Source: Tilletiaria anomala UBC 951 (Eukaryota > Basidiomycota > Exobasidiomycetes > Georgefischeriales > Tilletiariaceae). From it: a stretch of DNA of 25,482 bases. Where the stretch lies: NCBI RefSeq assembly GCF_000711695.1, contig NW_013546856.1, forward strand, positions 1-25,482, given 5' to 3'. Shown one piece after another: positions 1 through 9,737 of the stretch. A model generated the notes under the pieces. It did not search any database, had not been told where the DNA came from, and worked only from the letters and a program-made list of their open reading frames with translations. Every line of letters starts with the position of its first letter. Position 1 is the first letter of the stretch. A program made the translations under genes and the position numbers.

Positions 1-327
1 TCTCAGCACCATACTCCACCATCACCCAGAGCACCCCACGCCCCCACCCTGCATTCCTGTCACGTGATCAGTTCCCTCCAACGCTCCAGCACGTCTGAAG
101 TACAGCCGCTTGGATCTGCTATGGCCTCCGAAACATGTGCACCTATCGCGACCTCCCTCATCTTGGGCTAAGCACAACAGGTACACATCTCCAGCTTGCG
201 CACTCGTGCAACTTCGCGACCTACACACTTGCTTCACCTCAGGTGAGCTAGAGCGAAGCTCAGCCTAGCTAGCCTTTGAGACGAGTCGCAAACTATCAAG
301 CGCAAAGGGTTGGCGGAGGAGTGCAAC
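1..327. other. Upstream region of the PTM1-like gene
   Basis: No gene is supported here. Open frames on the minus strand are short and low in information. The stretch is C-rich at its left end and carries one palindromic E-box (separate entry). It most likely holds the promoter and 5' leader of the gene starting at 328. Confidence 0.5.
60..67. promoter_or_regulatory. Palindromic E-box TCACGTGA
   Basis: The 8-base palindrome TCACGTGA lies about 260 bases before the ATG at 328. CACGTG cores are bound by fungal bHLH factors such as the Cbf1 and SREBP-type families. Whether it acts on this gene is inference from position only; a single E-box can occur by chance. Confidence 0.3.
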
Positions 328-2817
328 ATGCGGCCGCTTAGATTCGGCTGGTGGCGACTGGGCCTGGCAACGTGCGCGCTGGCCGGCGCAAGCGCCGCAT
401 TCGAGGTGCTCATTTCCGAAGCGGACAATCTTAAACAGACATGCAGTGGAATGTGGGCTGGCAAAAATACTTCCATCGACTGTGAGTCATACAAAAAAGA
501 TGTAGGGACACATTGGAGTCGGTCCCTGGAGCAAGTGGAGCTTCTGTCTGCTCACCCCCACCCCCCGCTGCATGTGTCTCGCATATGAGATCAAGGGGGG
601 GGGGGGTGACTTGTTGCGGTACATCTAGATGGCGAACCCACATCTGTAGATGATGCTGAGGCATTGGCGTCATTGCTTGCTACATTTTTGCTGGCTTTGA
701 AATCACTCTGACGCACTTAAATACTTCTTCCTTACGCACTCAGTGACTTTCAATGAAGGTTCCGGGGCTGTGGCGACGCTCTTCTATGAGTGGGCTGACT
801 TCCCAAATCTGGGCATTGTCTCGCCGGAGCAGGGTCAATATGGAATCAAGGTGAGCGATCAATTGCAGAATTTGGCAGAGATACCTCGTTGTGCTGGGCT
901 TACGCTTTCCCCCTTAACCACGATGCGTACATCCTCCGCACAGCAAATGGTATACATCTGCACAACTAAAGCAGTACAAGAAAAGCTCTGCAACAAAACT
1001 GACCTTGGTTCCTGGATCACCAAGCCAAATGCCACTTCAATACAACAACAGACGCTGCGCTTTCCGCAAGATGGCCCATTTCCGAAGACAATTGTGTGTA
1101 GGCCACCGGGCAGCTACAGCGCGGCGGTCACATTCTAGCTGACGCATTTTGTCCTCGCTTTCACTACCGTCTCTGGTGCAGAACTATCCGGTGAAACAGA
1201 AAGGCTACTTTTGCGTCGGTGCGAGTGAGCCCCGGCGCGCGTATTGGATGACCCAAGTGCACAGCTAAGATTTTCTCGTTTCCTGTTACATTCGTCACAG
1301 CTTCGGTGCCCATGGCGACGGATGGGTCGGCGCATTCCACTTTCAAGGGCGTCGTCAAGTTCAACAACATATTCAAGGGCAGTCTGAGGGCATCCGAATG
1401 GCCAAGGCTCAACTTCTACTTGTCCCTGACGTCCGTTTACGTCATCCTCGGCGGCGTGTGGTTCTTCCTCTGTGTCAAGCACAGGCAAGAGCTTCTAATG
1501 GTGCAGCACTTCATTTCTGGCACCATCGCATTCTTGATCGTCGAGATGGGCGTGCAGTGGGCGTATCAGGCCTACTTGAACAGTCACAGCGTCGACTACT
1601 GGCATATGTCTTCCCTCACGGGCGACAAGAGTGTCACGAGTGTCACTAGATTCCTGCTTGTCCTCTCGAGCGTCTTGGATGCCGCACGGAACAGCATCAG
1701 TTTCTTTTTGCTGCTTATCGTCTCGTGAGTAAGCGCTCGCCAGAGCCTTAAGTGTCAAGTTCTTCGTAACACTAAAGCCTGCATCCCTTCCTTTAGGATG
1801 GGCTATGGTGTTGTGCGGCCAACGATTGGTCCAATCATGACACGGGTCCGCATCCTGACTGCCGTGCACTTCGTCTTTGGTGTGTTGTACTCTGTCGGCA
1901 TCGCGCTTTTGCTCATCGAAGAAGGCGGCGGCTGGGTCTTCTTCTTCATCTTCCCTCTTTCTTTCACCCTCACCGCCTTCATGTCGTGGACGCTACACAG
2001 CCTCAATGGTACAATTCAGCGCCTGACGGCTCGCAAGCAGAGTGAGTACATGCGGTCAGTTCGGTGGACATCTTGGGCTGCTGGCGTTGTAACAGATGGC
2101 CCGTTCTTTGCTCCCCCTTTCTTAAGCATTCAAGCGGAACATGTTCCAGAAGCTTTATCGAATCCTGCTTGGCGCCGTAATTCTAATCGTAGGTGATGAG
2201 CGAGGAGAATTCTTGGAAGATTACAAGCTCACTACAGCAACACGTCTGCATCGCAGTTCGTCTTTTTCGTCGTTTCCTCTTTTGCATTCTCCCAAAGCGG
2301 CTCTGACAGCTTCGCCCCGCGCTCTTGGCCTTATCGATGGTTTCTGTTGGACGGTTGGCTCGGCTTGCTCTACTTTTTCGTCTTTGCCTCGATCGCATGG
2401 ATCTGGCGGCCGACGGGTCAGAACCTGCGTTTGTCTATGTCAGACGAGATTGCCACGGATGAAGACGCCGAGGTAGATGACTTTGAGATCGACACGTTTG
2501 CGCAGCGCGATCCGGCCGACGAAGAAGATGTGGACCTAGAGCAAGGGAGGAAGAGGAGCGCACTCGCGAGGAGCGAAGAGCAGCAGCGGCAGCAGGAGCA
2601 AGAGCAACTGCAGCAGGGGCACTCACAGGCGCTGTCACGGCAGCAAGGGCAAGGTTACAGACCGCCAGCAGATAGCGAGGTGATGTTCTCAATAGGCGAA
2701 GACGATGGGCCAACGCCACGTACGGCGTCGATGCGGCCTCGTGGGACTGCAGCCGAGCACGAGGGACTCATGGATGGTCGAGAAGACGACGAAGAAGACG
2801 AGGGGAAGAAGGCTTGA
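328..2817 (+). CDS. PTM1: PTM1/GPR107-family Golgi seven-transmembrane protein
   Basis: Eight exons join in frame: 328-481, 744-850, 944-1093, 1182-1224, 1301-1724, 1797-2041, 2127-2188, 2257-2817, giving 581 residues (yeast Ptm1 is of similar size). Residues 1-22 form a signal peptide (MRPLRFGWWRLG start). A cysteine-containing lumenal domain follows to about residue 185. Seven hydrophobic helices span about 188-445 and match the Lung_7-TM_R/GOST pattern, including LNFYLSLTSVYVILGGVWFF and the MGYGVVRP loop. The cytosolic tail (446-581) is acidic and Gln-rich. The family sits in Golgi and endosomal membranes and is implicated in trafficking; its exact role is unsettled. The reading frame opens earlier, but the first ATG is at 328. 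The intron-3 donor (GTGTGT at 1094) and intron-7 donor (GTAGGT at 2189) were chosen to keep frame and are the least certain joins. The family call is firm. Confidence 0.9.
552..609. repeat. C-rich/G12 inverted repeat inside intron 1
   Basis: Within intron 1 of the PTM1-like gene, TCACCCCCACCCCCC (552-566) faces a run of twelve G followed by TGA (595-609). The arms are 15 bases each and complementary except for one A opposite G (560/601), with a 28-base loop. The transcript could fold into a very stable hairpin. The G run could also be of variable length or prone to sequencing error. Confidence 0.75.
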
Positions 2818-3257
2818 CCCTCTAGATATGCCCCACGTCTGTCCGCACAGCCGTCATATCGAGAGCTCGTGTAGACACCAAAAGAATCAATGGACATTCT
2901 CTTCTCAAGAAAAAGGTGCGTGAAGTAATGCCATGTGGAGTGTGGATTGATGGGTGCTCATGCCCTTATGATACACTTTGAAGGCTACTTAAGCTGAAAC
3001 GGGAGGTTGTGTCGATTGCTTGCGCGGCATGGAAATGCTTTCGGTAAGATGGTGATGCATGTAACAGAGAAAGACGGTAGGGAATTCTGGGATGCACGCT
3101 TCCTGTTTAAGGTGTCATGTCCACAAGTGGTGATGAATATAGTGGTCATGATGGTCGTTGTCGTGGCTGGGATACTTCTACCGCTCGCCAGAGCTTGTTC
3201 ACAAATGTGTCATTGGAGGACACTTTGCGCAGAGATGGTAGTGAGAGGGAGGAAAGG
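2818..3257. other. Convergent intergenic region
   Basis: This lies between the stop of the PTM1-like gene and the end of the small minus-strand candidate gene. The plus-strand open frame at 3007-3378 has no recognisable content. I see only probable 3' untranslated sequence. Confidence 0.4.
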
Positions 3258-3765
3258 TCAGCGGGGCTTTGCGAACGTCGACCCTACGCTGGAAGACACG
3301 CCTAGACCCGGAAACACACTCTTTCCAGATGTCCATGATGTTCCACTCCCTGGACCGCCACTTGGAGCTTTCGATTGATGAGTGACTGCTCGCCAATATT
3401 GAAATTAATGGGCGCAGTTGAAATACGGGCGAAACGAAGAGGAGTAAGATGGTTTCTATCGTCAGTCCTAAGTCTGCACAGACCATCTCTCTCTCCCCGG
3501 CCTGCTTAGGAAGGGCATGCCATAAGGCATGGACACGCGACACACCTGCTGTCTTTTGAGCAGCCTGCCACCGTTGCTCTAGCCACGCATTTGCTTGTGC
3601 AACGTCAAATCCGCTAACGACATTATGCGCGGCTGCTGATATACCAGCCGACTTTGCTGACGATGGAGTCGGCATCGCAGTGCTAGCAGCAATAGCTGCC
3701 TTGGTTAACGAAGGTGACAGTGAAGAAGGGGCAGCAGCAGTGGCAGTGGTGGTGCTATTGCGCAT
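3258..3765 (-). CDS. Candidate two-exon gene, 115-residue protein of unknown function
   Basis: A minus-strand frame opens with ATG at 3765-3763. Exon 1 is 3765-3546 and exon 2 is 3385-3258, joined by a 160-base intron (GTGTGT donor at 3545, CAG acceptor ending at 3386) that keeps frame. The product starts with a Ser/Thr/Ala-rich stretch (about 1-47). A short helix-like part follows, with ANAWLEQRWQAAQKT at about 58-72. The tail is Gly/Ser-rich, contains GKSVFPGLGVSSS and ends FAKPR. Without splicing the same frame runs on to 188 residues (stop near 3199) but turns into unconvincing sequence. I recognise no domain. Support comes from the clean splice, the composition and its fit in the gap as a gene convergent with PTM1 and divergent from U2SURP. 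It could still be chance. Confidence 0.42.
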
Positions 3766-4356
3766 TGTTCTACTTTTCGCTGCCAGCTTTCTTTCTACCC
3801 TTGTTCCAAGGCGCCAGCGCCTGTCTATTTGACCGCCGCCTACAGAGACTGCCGAGCAAGAGTGGCCACTTTGATGCTAGGTGTGAGCTTGATCGATACA
3901 GCTCAGTGTCTGCGCATGACGATGGCGGAGTTATCGAATGTACTAGATACCTTGGAATGAGAATGCTGGGTGCCGAATGCCGAGTTGGTCAGTGCGACGC
4001 GACAAGTCATCTTGAAGTTAACAGTGGCCAAAGCTTCATACTCTGTGTTGCACCCGCACTATTCATGCACAGAGTAGGGTTGAACCCTATTTTACAGCGG
4101 ACCCATCGTCATCATCATGGCATTACAGAGATTTTGACTTTTAGTTGTAGTCTTGTGCGCATGTCGGCAAGAGTGAGAGCATCGCGTCGCCGCTGTCTGG
4201 TGCATGCCCATCCTCTCCAACCTGTCGTATATCGTGCTTGCCTTTGAATGTCACTGGCTTGTAGGGGAAAGCCAGGTTATTTCGCTCATCGCCCAGCCCA
4301 ACGCAGCTTGCGAGTGGAGGCCGCTACTCGGCGGTGACGCCGCTTGCTCGACCAAT
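3766..4356. other. Intergenic region before the U2SURP-like gene
   Basis: This is probably a divergent promoter for the small candidate gene on the left and the U2SURP-like gene on the right. The U2SURP frame stays open upstream to an ATG at 4204, but the 51 extra residues do not resemble the family. No clear TATA box or repeat was seen. Confidence 0.4.
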
Positions 4357-6941
4357 ATGAACTACCGTGGGGCTCCACCGCCGCGGCCGCGCGCATTCGA
4401 CTTTGACGACAACGACGCAGGAGATGACTTGGGTCAGCACAGAGGGGCAGCCAGACCTGGTTATCCTCCAGTTCGGCCGCTGCCGGCTCGCTATGACGAC
4501 CTGCACGACTCCCGTGCACGAGACGAGGGTTCAGGTTACCGTCGAGGGGATGACAGTCGCTATGAGCCAAGTTCTTACCATGGAGCACGCGCGAGTCCCA
4601 GCCATCGATCAAGCGATAGACCGGAGCTGTTGCGGCGACGCAACCGCAGCCCGAGCGACTCCAGGTCACCTTCTCCTGATCCCATGCTAGCCGCCTTCTT
4701 GGAAGCAACCAAGGAGGACCCAGAGGAGGCCAAGAAAAAGGAAGTGGAGAAGAAGGCTGCATTCTCGACAGGCATGGCTCGGAAGAGCAAATTCCAAAAG
4801 GAGAAAGAGGAGGCAGAGAGGAAGCGAAAGACAGAGGAAGCGGAGGCAGCTGCTGCGTACAAAGACTTTGTGGAAGCCATGGAAGGGTCTGAACCCAAAG
4901 TGAACCGAAGCAGGAGCACGCATGCGTTCATCGGGTCCGGAGGCTCCTCGTACATGCCGTCCCGCCCGGTCTCCCAAGTTCCTTCAGCTCCAAGGGCAAT
5001 GCGGGTACCCGCTACAAGTGCCAATTTGTCTGCATCGAATGCTTTCGGCGCCGACGAAGACGAAGAAGCTGCTCCTGTCAAGCCTCAAGACGGACAGCCA
5101 TTCAAAAGGCGCCGAGCGATGGACGACTTTGCGAGCCAATTGAAGCGCGAGCAAGGAGAGCGAGAACAGCGCCTGAGAGGCCGTGTGCCCGAGGGAAAAT
5201 CGATATCTTCCGTGTTAGCCATGGAAGGACAGCGAATCGGCTCTCGGGATGTCAAATCTGACCCATTGACCACGAACGTATGCGTGCTCAACCTGCCGGC
5301 AAACGTGACAGAGCGCTCGCTTGGCGAGTTCTTTGCGCAGTGGGGAGATGTCGCCACGGTGAAGATCATGTGGCCACGAGGTGATGAGGCACTCGGCGGC
5401 GGTGCAGGGGCTGGTATCACCTCCTTGCGCAAAGATCGTTTGGCCGGGTTGACGGGCTTCGTCGCATACATGCAGCGAGAAGATGCCGAGTACGCGCTGA
5501 AAGAAACAGACGGGATCACATGGGGTGGGGCCTTCATCAAGACGGGATGGGGTAAGGCGATGCCATTGCCGACCCGAGCCAGCTATAGTGAGTTAATCTT
5601 GAGGTCATGGCCACAGGGTTCATGGGATTGGCAACTGATCACGCGTCCTTATCCGCGTTAGCATTGCCTCTAAGCGGACGCAGCGGAAGAAGAGGACGAA
5701 AGCGCTCACGCTCCTGCTCGCCAGATCCTCGCTTCACACGGTCAAGGTCACGGTCAGCCGAGCCTCGCAGGAATCGCTCCTCACGTCCAAGAGGCCGCTC
5801 CACGTCACCTCGGGCGGAAGTTCGCAAGCGTATCGACCCCGAGTCTGAGCAGGCCAGATTCATCTCCGCCGTTGCGGAGAGGGTCTTGCAACTTGGTCAC
5901 AAGTTCGAACAGATGATCTACGAGAAGGAGAAGGACAACCCTCGATTCGATTTCCTTCGCAATCAAAAGGTGTGAAGAATTGGTTTCTGAACATCATTAG
6001 TCACCGAGAGTCTTGCTGATCACGAGCGGTGTCTTTAGCTCCTCGAACACCAATACTTTCGCATGCTTGTGGATGATCGATACGAACCGGAGCTGCCACC
6101 CGACCCATTCAAAGACCAAGTGCGTTCAAACGCGCAGCGAATTTGTCCACGGATTCTGACGTGCTTACATACTCGCAGGGCCTGAACGAGCTGTATAGTA
6201 GCGATTCAGAGGAAGCCGAAGAAGCTGAATACCTGCGGAAGTCACGCAGAGGGGACGTGATTGGCAGGGCGGCGAGGCGACGCTTTGAAGCTATGCTGCG
6301 AGGCATCACGCCAAGACGCGAGCGGATAGCGAGGGCGATGCGCTTCGCGCTTGAGCATGCACATGCCTCTTCTGCAGTGAGTGTGAGGTGGGACCAGTGT
6401 TGGGAAGTATTTGCTTCGGCTCAAATGAACACTTACTGACAACCCACCCACACCGGCTTCGTCGACTGAGCAGATCGCGGAGCTCTTGATCGAATCGTTG
6501 CTGATCCCTTCCACGCCGGTACCACGCAAACTTGCGCGCCTCTACGTGCTCTCCGACATTCTGCACAACGGCGCGGTACCGTTGCCGAACGCGTGGAAGT
6601 ATCGGCAAGCATTTGAGCAGCAGCTCCCGCTCGTCTTTGCGCACCTAGGCGATGTCGCACGTTCCTTCCCTGGGCGCATGAAGCAGGAAGGATTCAAGAT
6701 GCAGGTCAGCGCGGTGCTGGATACATGGGAGGTATGGCTCATCTTCACGCCAAATCTGCTCGAGCAGCTGCGACAGCTGCTGGAGGGGGGCGGATCGGGA
6801 GTTGTTGCTGCTGCTTCTGGCGCAAGCTCGAGCGAGGCTGCCGATGCTAAAGTCGACGAGGGGAGAGAACAGGCCTCTGTGTCCGCGCTGTTGTCTGCAG
6901 GGGCAGACGAGGACGATGAAGTCGATGGCGAGGCCCTGTGA
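4357..6941 (+). CDS. U2SURP: U2 snRNP-associated SURP-domain splicing factor (SR140-like)
   Basis: Five exons join in frame: 4357-5587, 5662-5969, 6039-6119, 6179-6376, 6474-6941, giving 761 residues. The N-terminal third is charged and contains KKAAFSTGMARKSKF, then AAYKDFVEAMEG, close to the SR140 signature before the RRM. The RRM lies at about 305-410 (VCVLNLPANVTE). An Arg/Ser-rich stretch covers about 415-460. A SURP domain is at about 476-522 (FISAVAERVLQLGHKFEQMI), and a CID-type helical domain at about 580-705 (LYVLSDILHNGAVPLPNAWKY). The tail is acidic and Ala/Ser-rich. In animals U2SURP binds the U2 snRNP in the nucleus; its CID resembles domains that read the RNA polymerase II tail. 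The start at 4357 was preferred to the in-frame ATG at 4204 because MNYRGAPPPRPRAFDFDD fits an N-terminus. The protein is shorter than human U2SURP and lacks its C-terminal Arg-rich tail. Confidence 0.92.
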
Positions 6942-7551
6942 TTCGCCGCCGTATCTGTAGCATATGTGCCTCTCAATATCTGTGGAAATATAGCAGCCCC
7001 CCATTGCCGATAACGCATTGCATGAAGCAAGTTGCTGGGTGAAAAACAGACTTTCAACAGTAAGCAGTCGCAAAGGCGCCATGCTGGCCGTTTGCTTCAG
7101 GACGATTTCCTTTCGCAAAGCGCAGGTGAGATCGATTCGATTATGAATTAGTACAAGGATAAAATCGGGAGCGAGCATGTCGAGATGGCTCTGGCAAGCT
7201 TCTAGGATGTCGCTGAGTCTGCCTGCATTCTGCGCTCGCGCGGCAACAACCATGCTGCAGCACGGAAGAGAGGCCTCTCATCGTTGCCGAGAGGCAAAAA
7301 TGATTCTTTTGTAAAAGAATGTGTCGTTTATGGTTTTTCCTGAAGAGTGTGTCAGGTATGCACGCGAGTAGATTGGAGAGGAGCGAGACGATATAGATCG
7401 GCCTTGTGAGACTTGTGAGCTTTGGAGAGAGATCGAAGAGACACTGAGCGCTGCAAGGTCTAGTGTGAGATCTGTCTTCTAGAATTGCGGGTAACATAGA
7501 CCAGTGCAGTGACAAGTTGCCTTCAGCATTTACGGCGCGTTTTCCGTCTTC
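6942..7551. other. Convergent intergenic region with hairpins
   Basis: This 610-base stretch lies between the stop codons of the U2SURP-like gene (+) and the sugar transporter (-). It holds no gene I can support; the minus-strand open frames at 6645-7253 and 7141-7515 have no recognisable content. It contains the stacked inverted repeats listed separately and probably serves as the 3' untranslated sequence of both genes. Confidence 0.5.
7268..7320. repeat. Two adjacent inverted repeats in the convergent 3' region
   Basis: GCCTCTC (7273-7279) pairs with GAGAGGC (7289-7295) across a 9-base loop. Just after it, ATTCTTTTGTAAAAGAAT (7303-7320) is an 18-base inverted repeat with a 2-base centre. 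A 12-base palindrome GAGAGGCCTCTC overlaps the first arm (7268-7279). The AT-rich part could aid 3'-end formation for either converging transcript; that is inference. Confidence 0.6.
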
Positions 7552-9737
7552 TCAGACATTGTTGCTCGAGTGCTCGGACACGCTGCCCTGCTTGGCCTTC
7601 CTCTCCTCGGTAACGCCGGCTCTGGCGTGCATGGCGTTGTCCTCGACATCGTCGAGCAGGGCGATCGGCTTGCCGTGTTTGTCGTAGCGGCGCGGTGTCC
7701 TGCGCTCGATCAAGACGACGTCAAACGGGTTTGTCTTGGATGCGCGCGCGAAGATCTCGTCCATCTCCTCGAGCGAGCGCCCGGCGGTCTCGGGGAAGAT
7801 GAAGTACGTCGCGACAAAGATGACGAGGTTGATGACTGCAAAGATGACGTAGGTCTTGTACTGGAGATGGGTCCAAGCACGCAGAAGGTCTGTCAGCACG
7901 TATTCCAGCTTGGGTAATTTTTAGAAGGGAGTAGGGAGAGACGCACCCCAATGTTAGCGAACGAGATCGGGGTGATCAAGACGATGAGGAAGTTGAAGAT
8001 CCAGTTGGAGGCGGTCGAGATGCCGTTGCAGGCCGCACGGACTGGCAGCGGCGTCATCTCGGCGGGTGTGAGCCAGGTCATACCGAGCCAGCCAATGGCG
8101 AACCAAGTGTTGAACGAGAAGAGCATCACGGCTGCAATGATGGCAGCGGCGTCATTGGTGCCGCCCATGACTTTGGAGCCGTCCCTGTTGTACATTGGCT
8201 GGCCGTTCGGGCCGAGCTTGTGTACGGGGCGCGTGATACTCGGCGCGTTCGTCACGGCAAGCACTACCATGGATAAGCACTGACCCATGGCGCCGACCAG
8301 CATCAGCGGACGACGGCCAGTGCGCTCGACGAGCCAGACTGCGATCCATGACGCGGCAAAGTACTCGGTGCCGTTTGCGGCGGCGACGATACGAGAGACA
8401 ATGTCTGACAAGCCAATGTTATTTTGGTAAATCGTGCCGGCGTACTGCACGTGCATGCACCGGAGTGGAAGGAGGGAGGCTGTTCGTTAGCTTCCGCTGC
8501 CTCCAATTTTTGTCTCCGCTCCCTTTTTCCAAAGCGGACACGCGATTGCTTTCAAAGCTCCAGCAGACTCTCGCGAACTCACATAAGTAATCAAGTTGAT
8601 ACCCGAGATCTGCTGGAACATCTGCGAAGTGAAGCCAAGCATCATGCGGTGGAAGTTGCGACCTTTTCCGTTGGTGAACAAATCGGAGAGGCGAACGTTT
8701 GTCACTTCGGCGAGCGAGTCCTTGATCTCCTTGACCTTGACATTGAGCTCTGGGTCGTCGAGTGGTAGCTCATCGAGCGACGACATGACCTCGCGCGCCT
8801 CGTCCTCGCGGCCTTTCAGCATGAGCCAGCGCGGCGACTCGGGCAGACTGATCGTCAGGATGGCGGTGGGGAAGCAGAGCAGGATCTGGAGCGCGATGGG
8901 CACGCGCCACGCGGCGTCCGCGTGCGGTAGACCGTTCTTGTCGACCCAGAAGAAAGCAAAATCGATCCAGTAGGAGATCATGATACCCCCCGTGATGAGT
9001 GCGCCCTCGATCATGATCAGCTTGCCACGCAAATGCGACGGCGAGCACTCGGACTGCCACGTCGGGATTGTCGCAGTGTTCATGCCGTTACCGATACCAG
9101 TGACGACACGTGCGATGGCGAGCTGAGATATCTTGAACGAAGTGGCCTGGAGAATAGCGCCAGCCACCATCCAGATGGTACCGATAAGAATGACCTTTCT
9201 ACGACCGAGGACATCTCCGATGACGAGACACGAGAGAGCTCCCTGGCAAAATGCAGATGTGACAATGGTGTGCGTCGAAAAGCGTCAAAAGGGGTCCTTT
9301 TCCAGAGCTCCACAGCGTCTCCTTTGTCAACTCACAATCAGACAACCGATTTCATAGATACCGATGACGACACCTTGGAGCACTGACTCATGGGATGCCC
9401 CGCCCAAGCCGACAGTGTCAATCTCCGGGAATTGCTTCGTGAAGCTTGGCAGCGTGAGCAAACTGCCCATAACACCTTGATCATATCCTGCGGAACCGAA
9501 TTGATTCAGAAAGAGGTCACGGTCAACGCACGTCGTCTCGTCGATTCGCACCCAGGCAGAGGCGGAGCGAGACAATGCGCCTGATGTGGCGTCTCTATGC
9601 GTACGCATGCGCAACTTACCGAACAGCAGGAAACCAGCACCGGCGGCGAGACCGATCATTCGGGACAGCTTGGTCCCGGAGAAGCCCATGTATTTGCGGC
9701 CAGTGAAGGCCGGCTTCTCTGCGAGTTCCTTGCCCAT
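7552..9737 (-). CDS. MFS sugar transporter (sugar porter family)
   Basis: Five exons on the minus strand: 9737-9620, 9487-9336, 9242-8583, 8444-7947, 7860-7552, giving 578 residues and about twelve membrane helices. Sugar-porter marks are all present: FGYDQGVMGSLL in helix 1, GDVLGRRK between helices 2 and 3, PESPRWLMLKGR before the central loop, FQQISGINLITYYAGTIYQ in helix 7, ERTGRRPL between helices 8 and 9, and PETAGRSLEEMDEIF after helix 12. The family moves hexoses or related sugars across the plasma membrane, usually with protons; the substrate cannot be read from this sequence. The lumenal-side loop after helix 9 is long (about 25 residues). Start: ATG at 9737 (MGKELAEKPAF). The frame is open to another ATG at 9914, which would add 59 residues without family likeness. 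The C-terminal tail is hydrophilic. Confidence 0.93.

Noticed and set aside
4204-4356. Upstream in-frame ATG of the U2SURP-like gene
   Set aside because: The added 51 residues are hydrophobic and Cys-containing, unlike the charged N-terminus of this family, so the ATG at 4357 was preferred.
6645-7515. Minus-strand open frames beyond the transporter stop
   Set aside because: They overlap the U2SURP last exon or lie in the 3' region, lack domains and do not join to the transporter frame.
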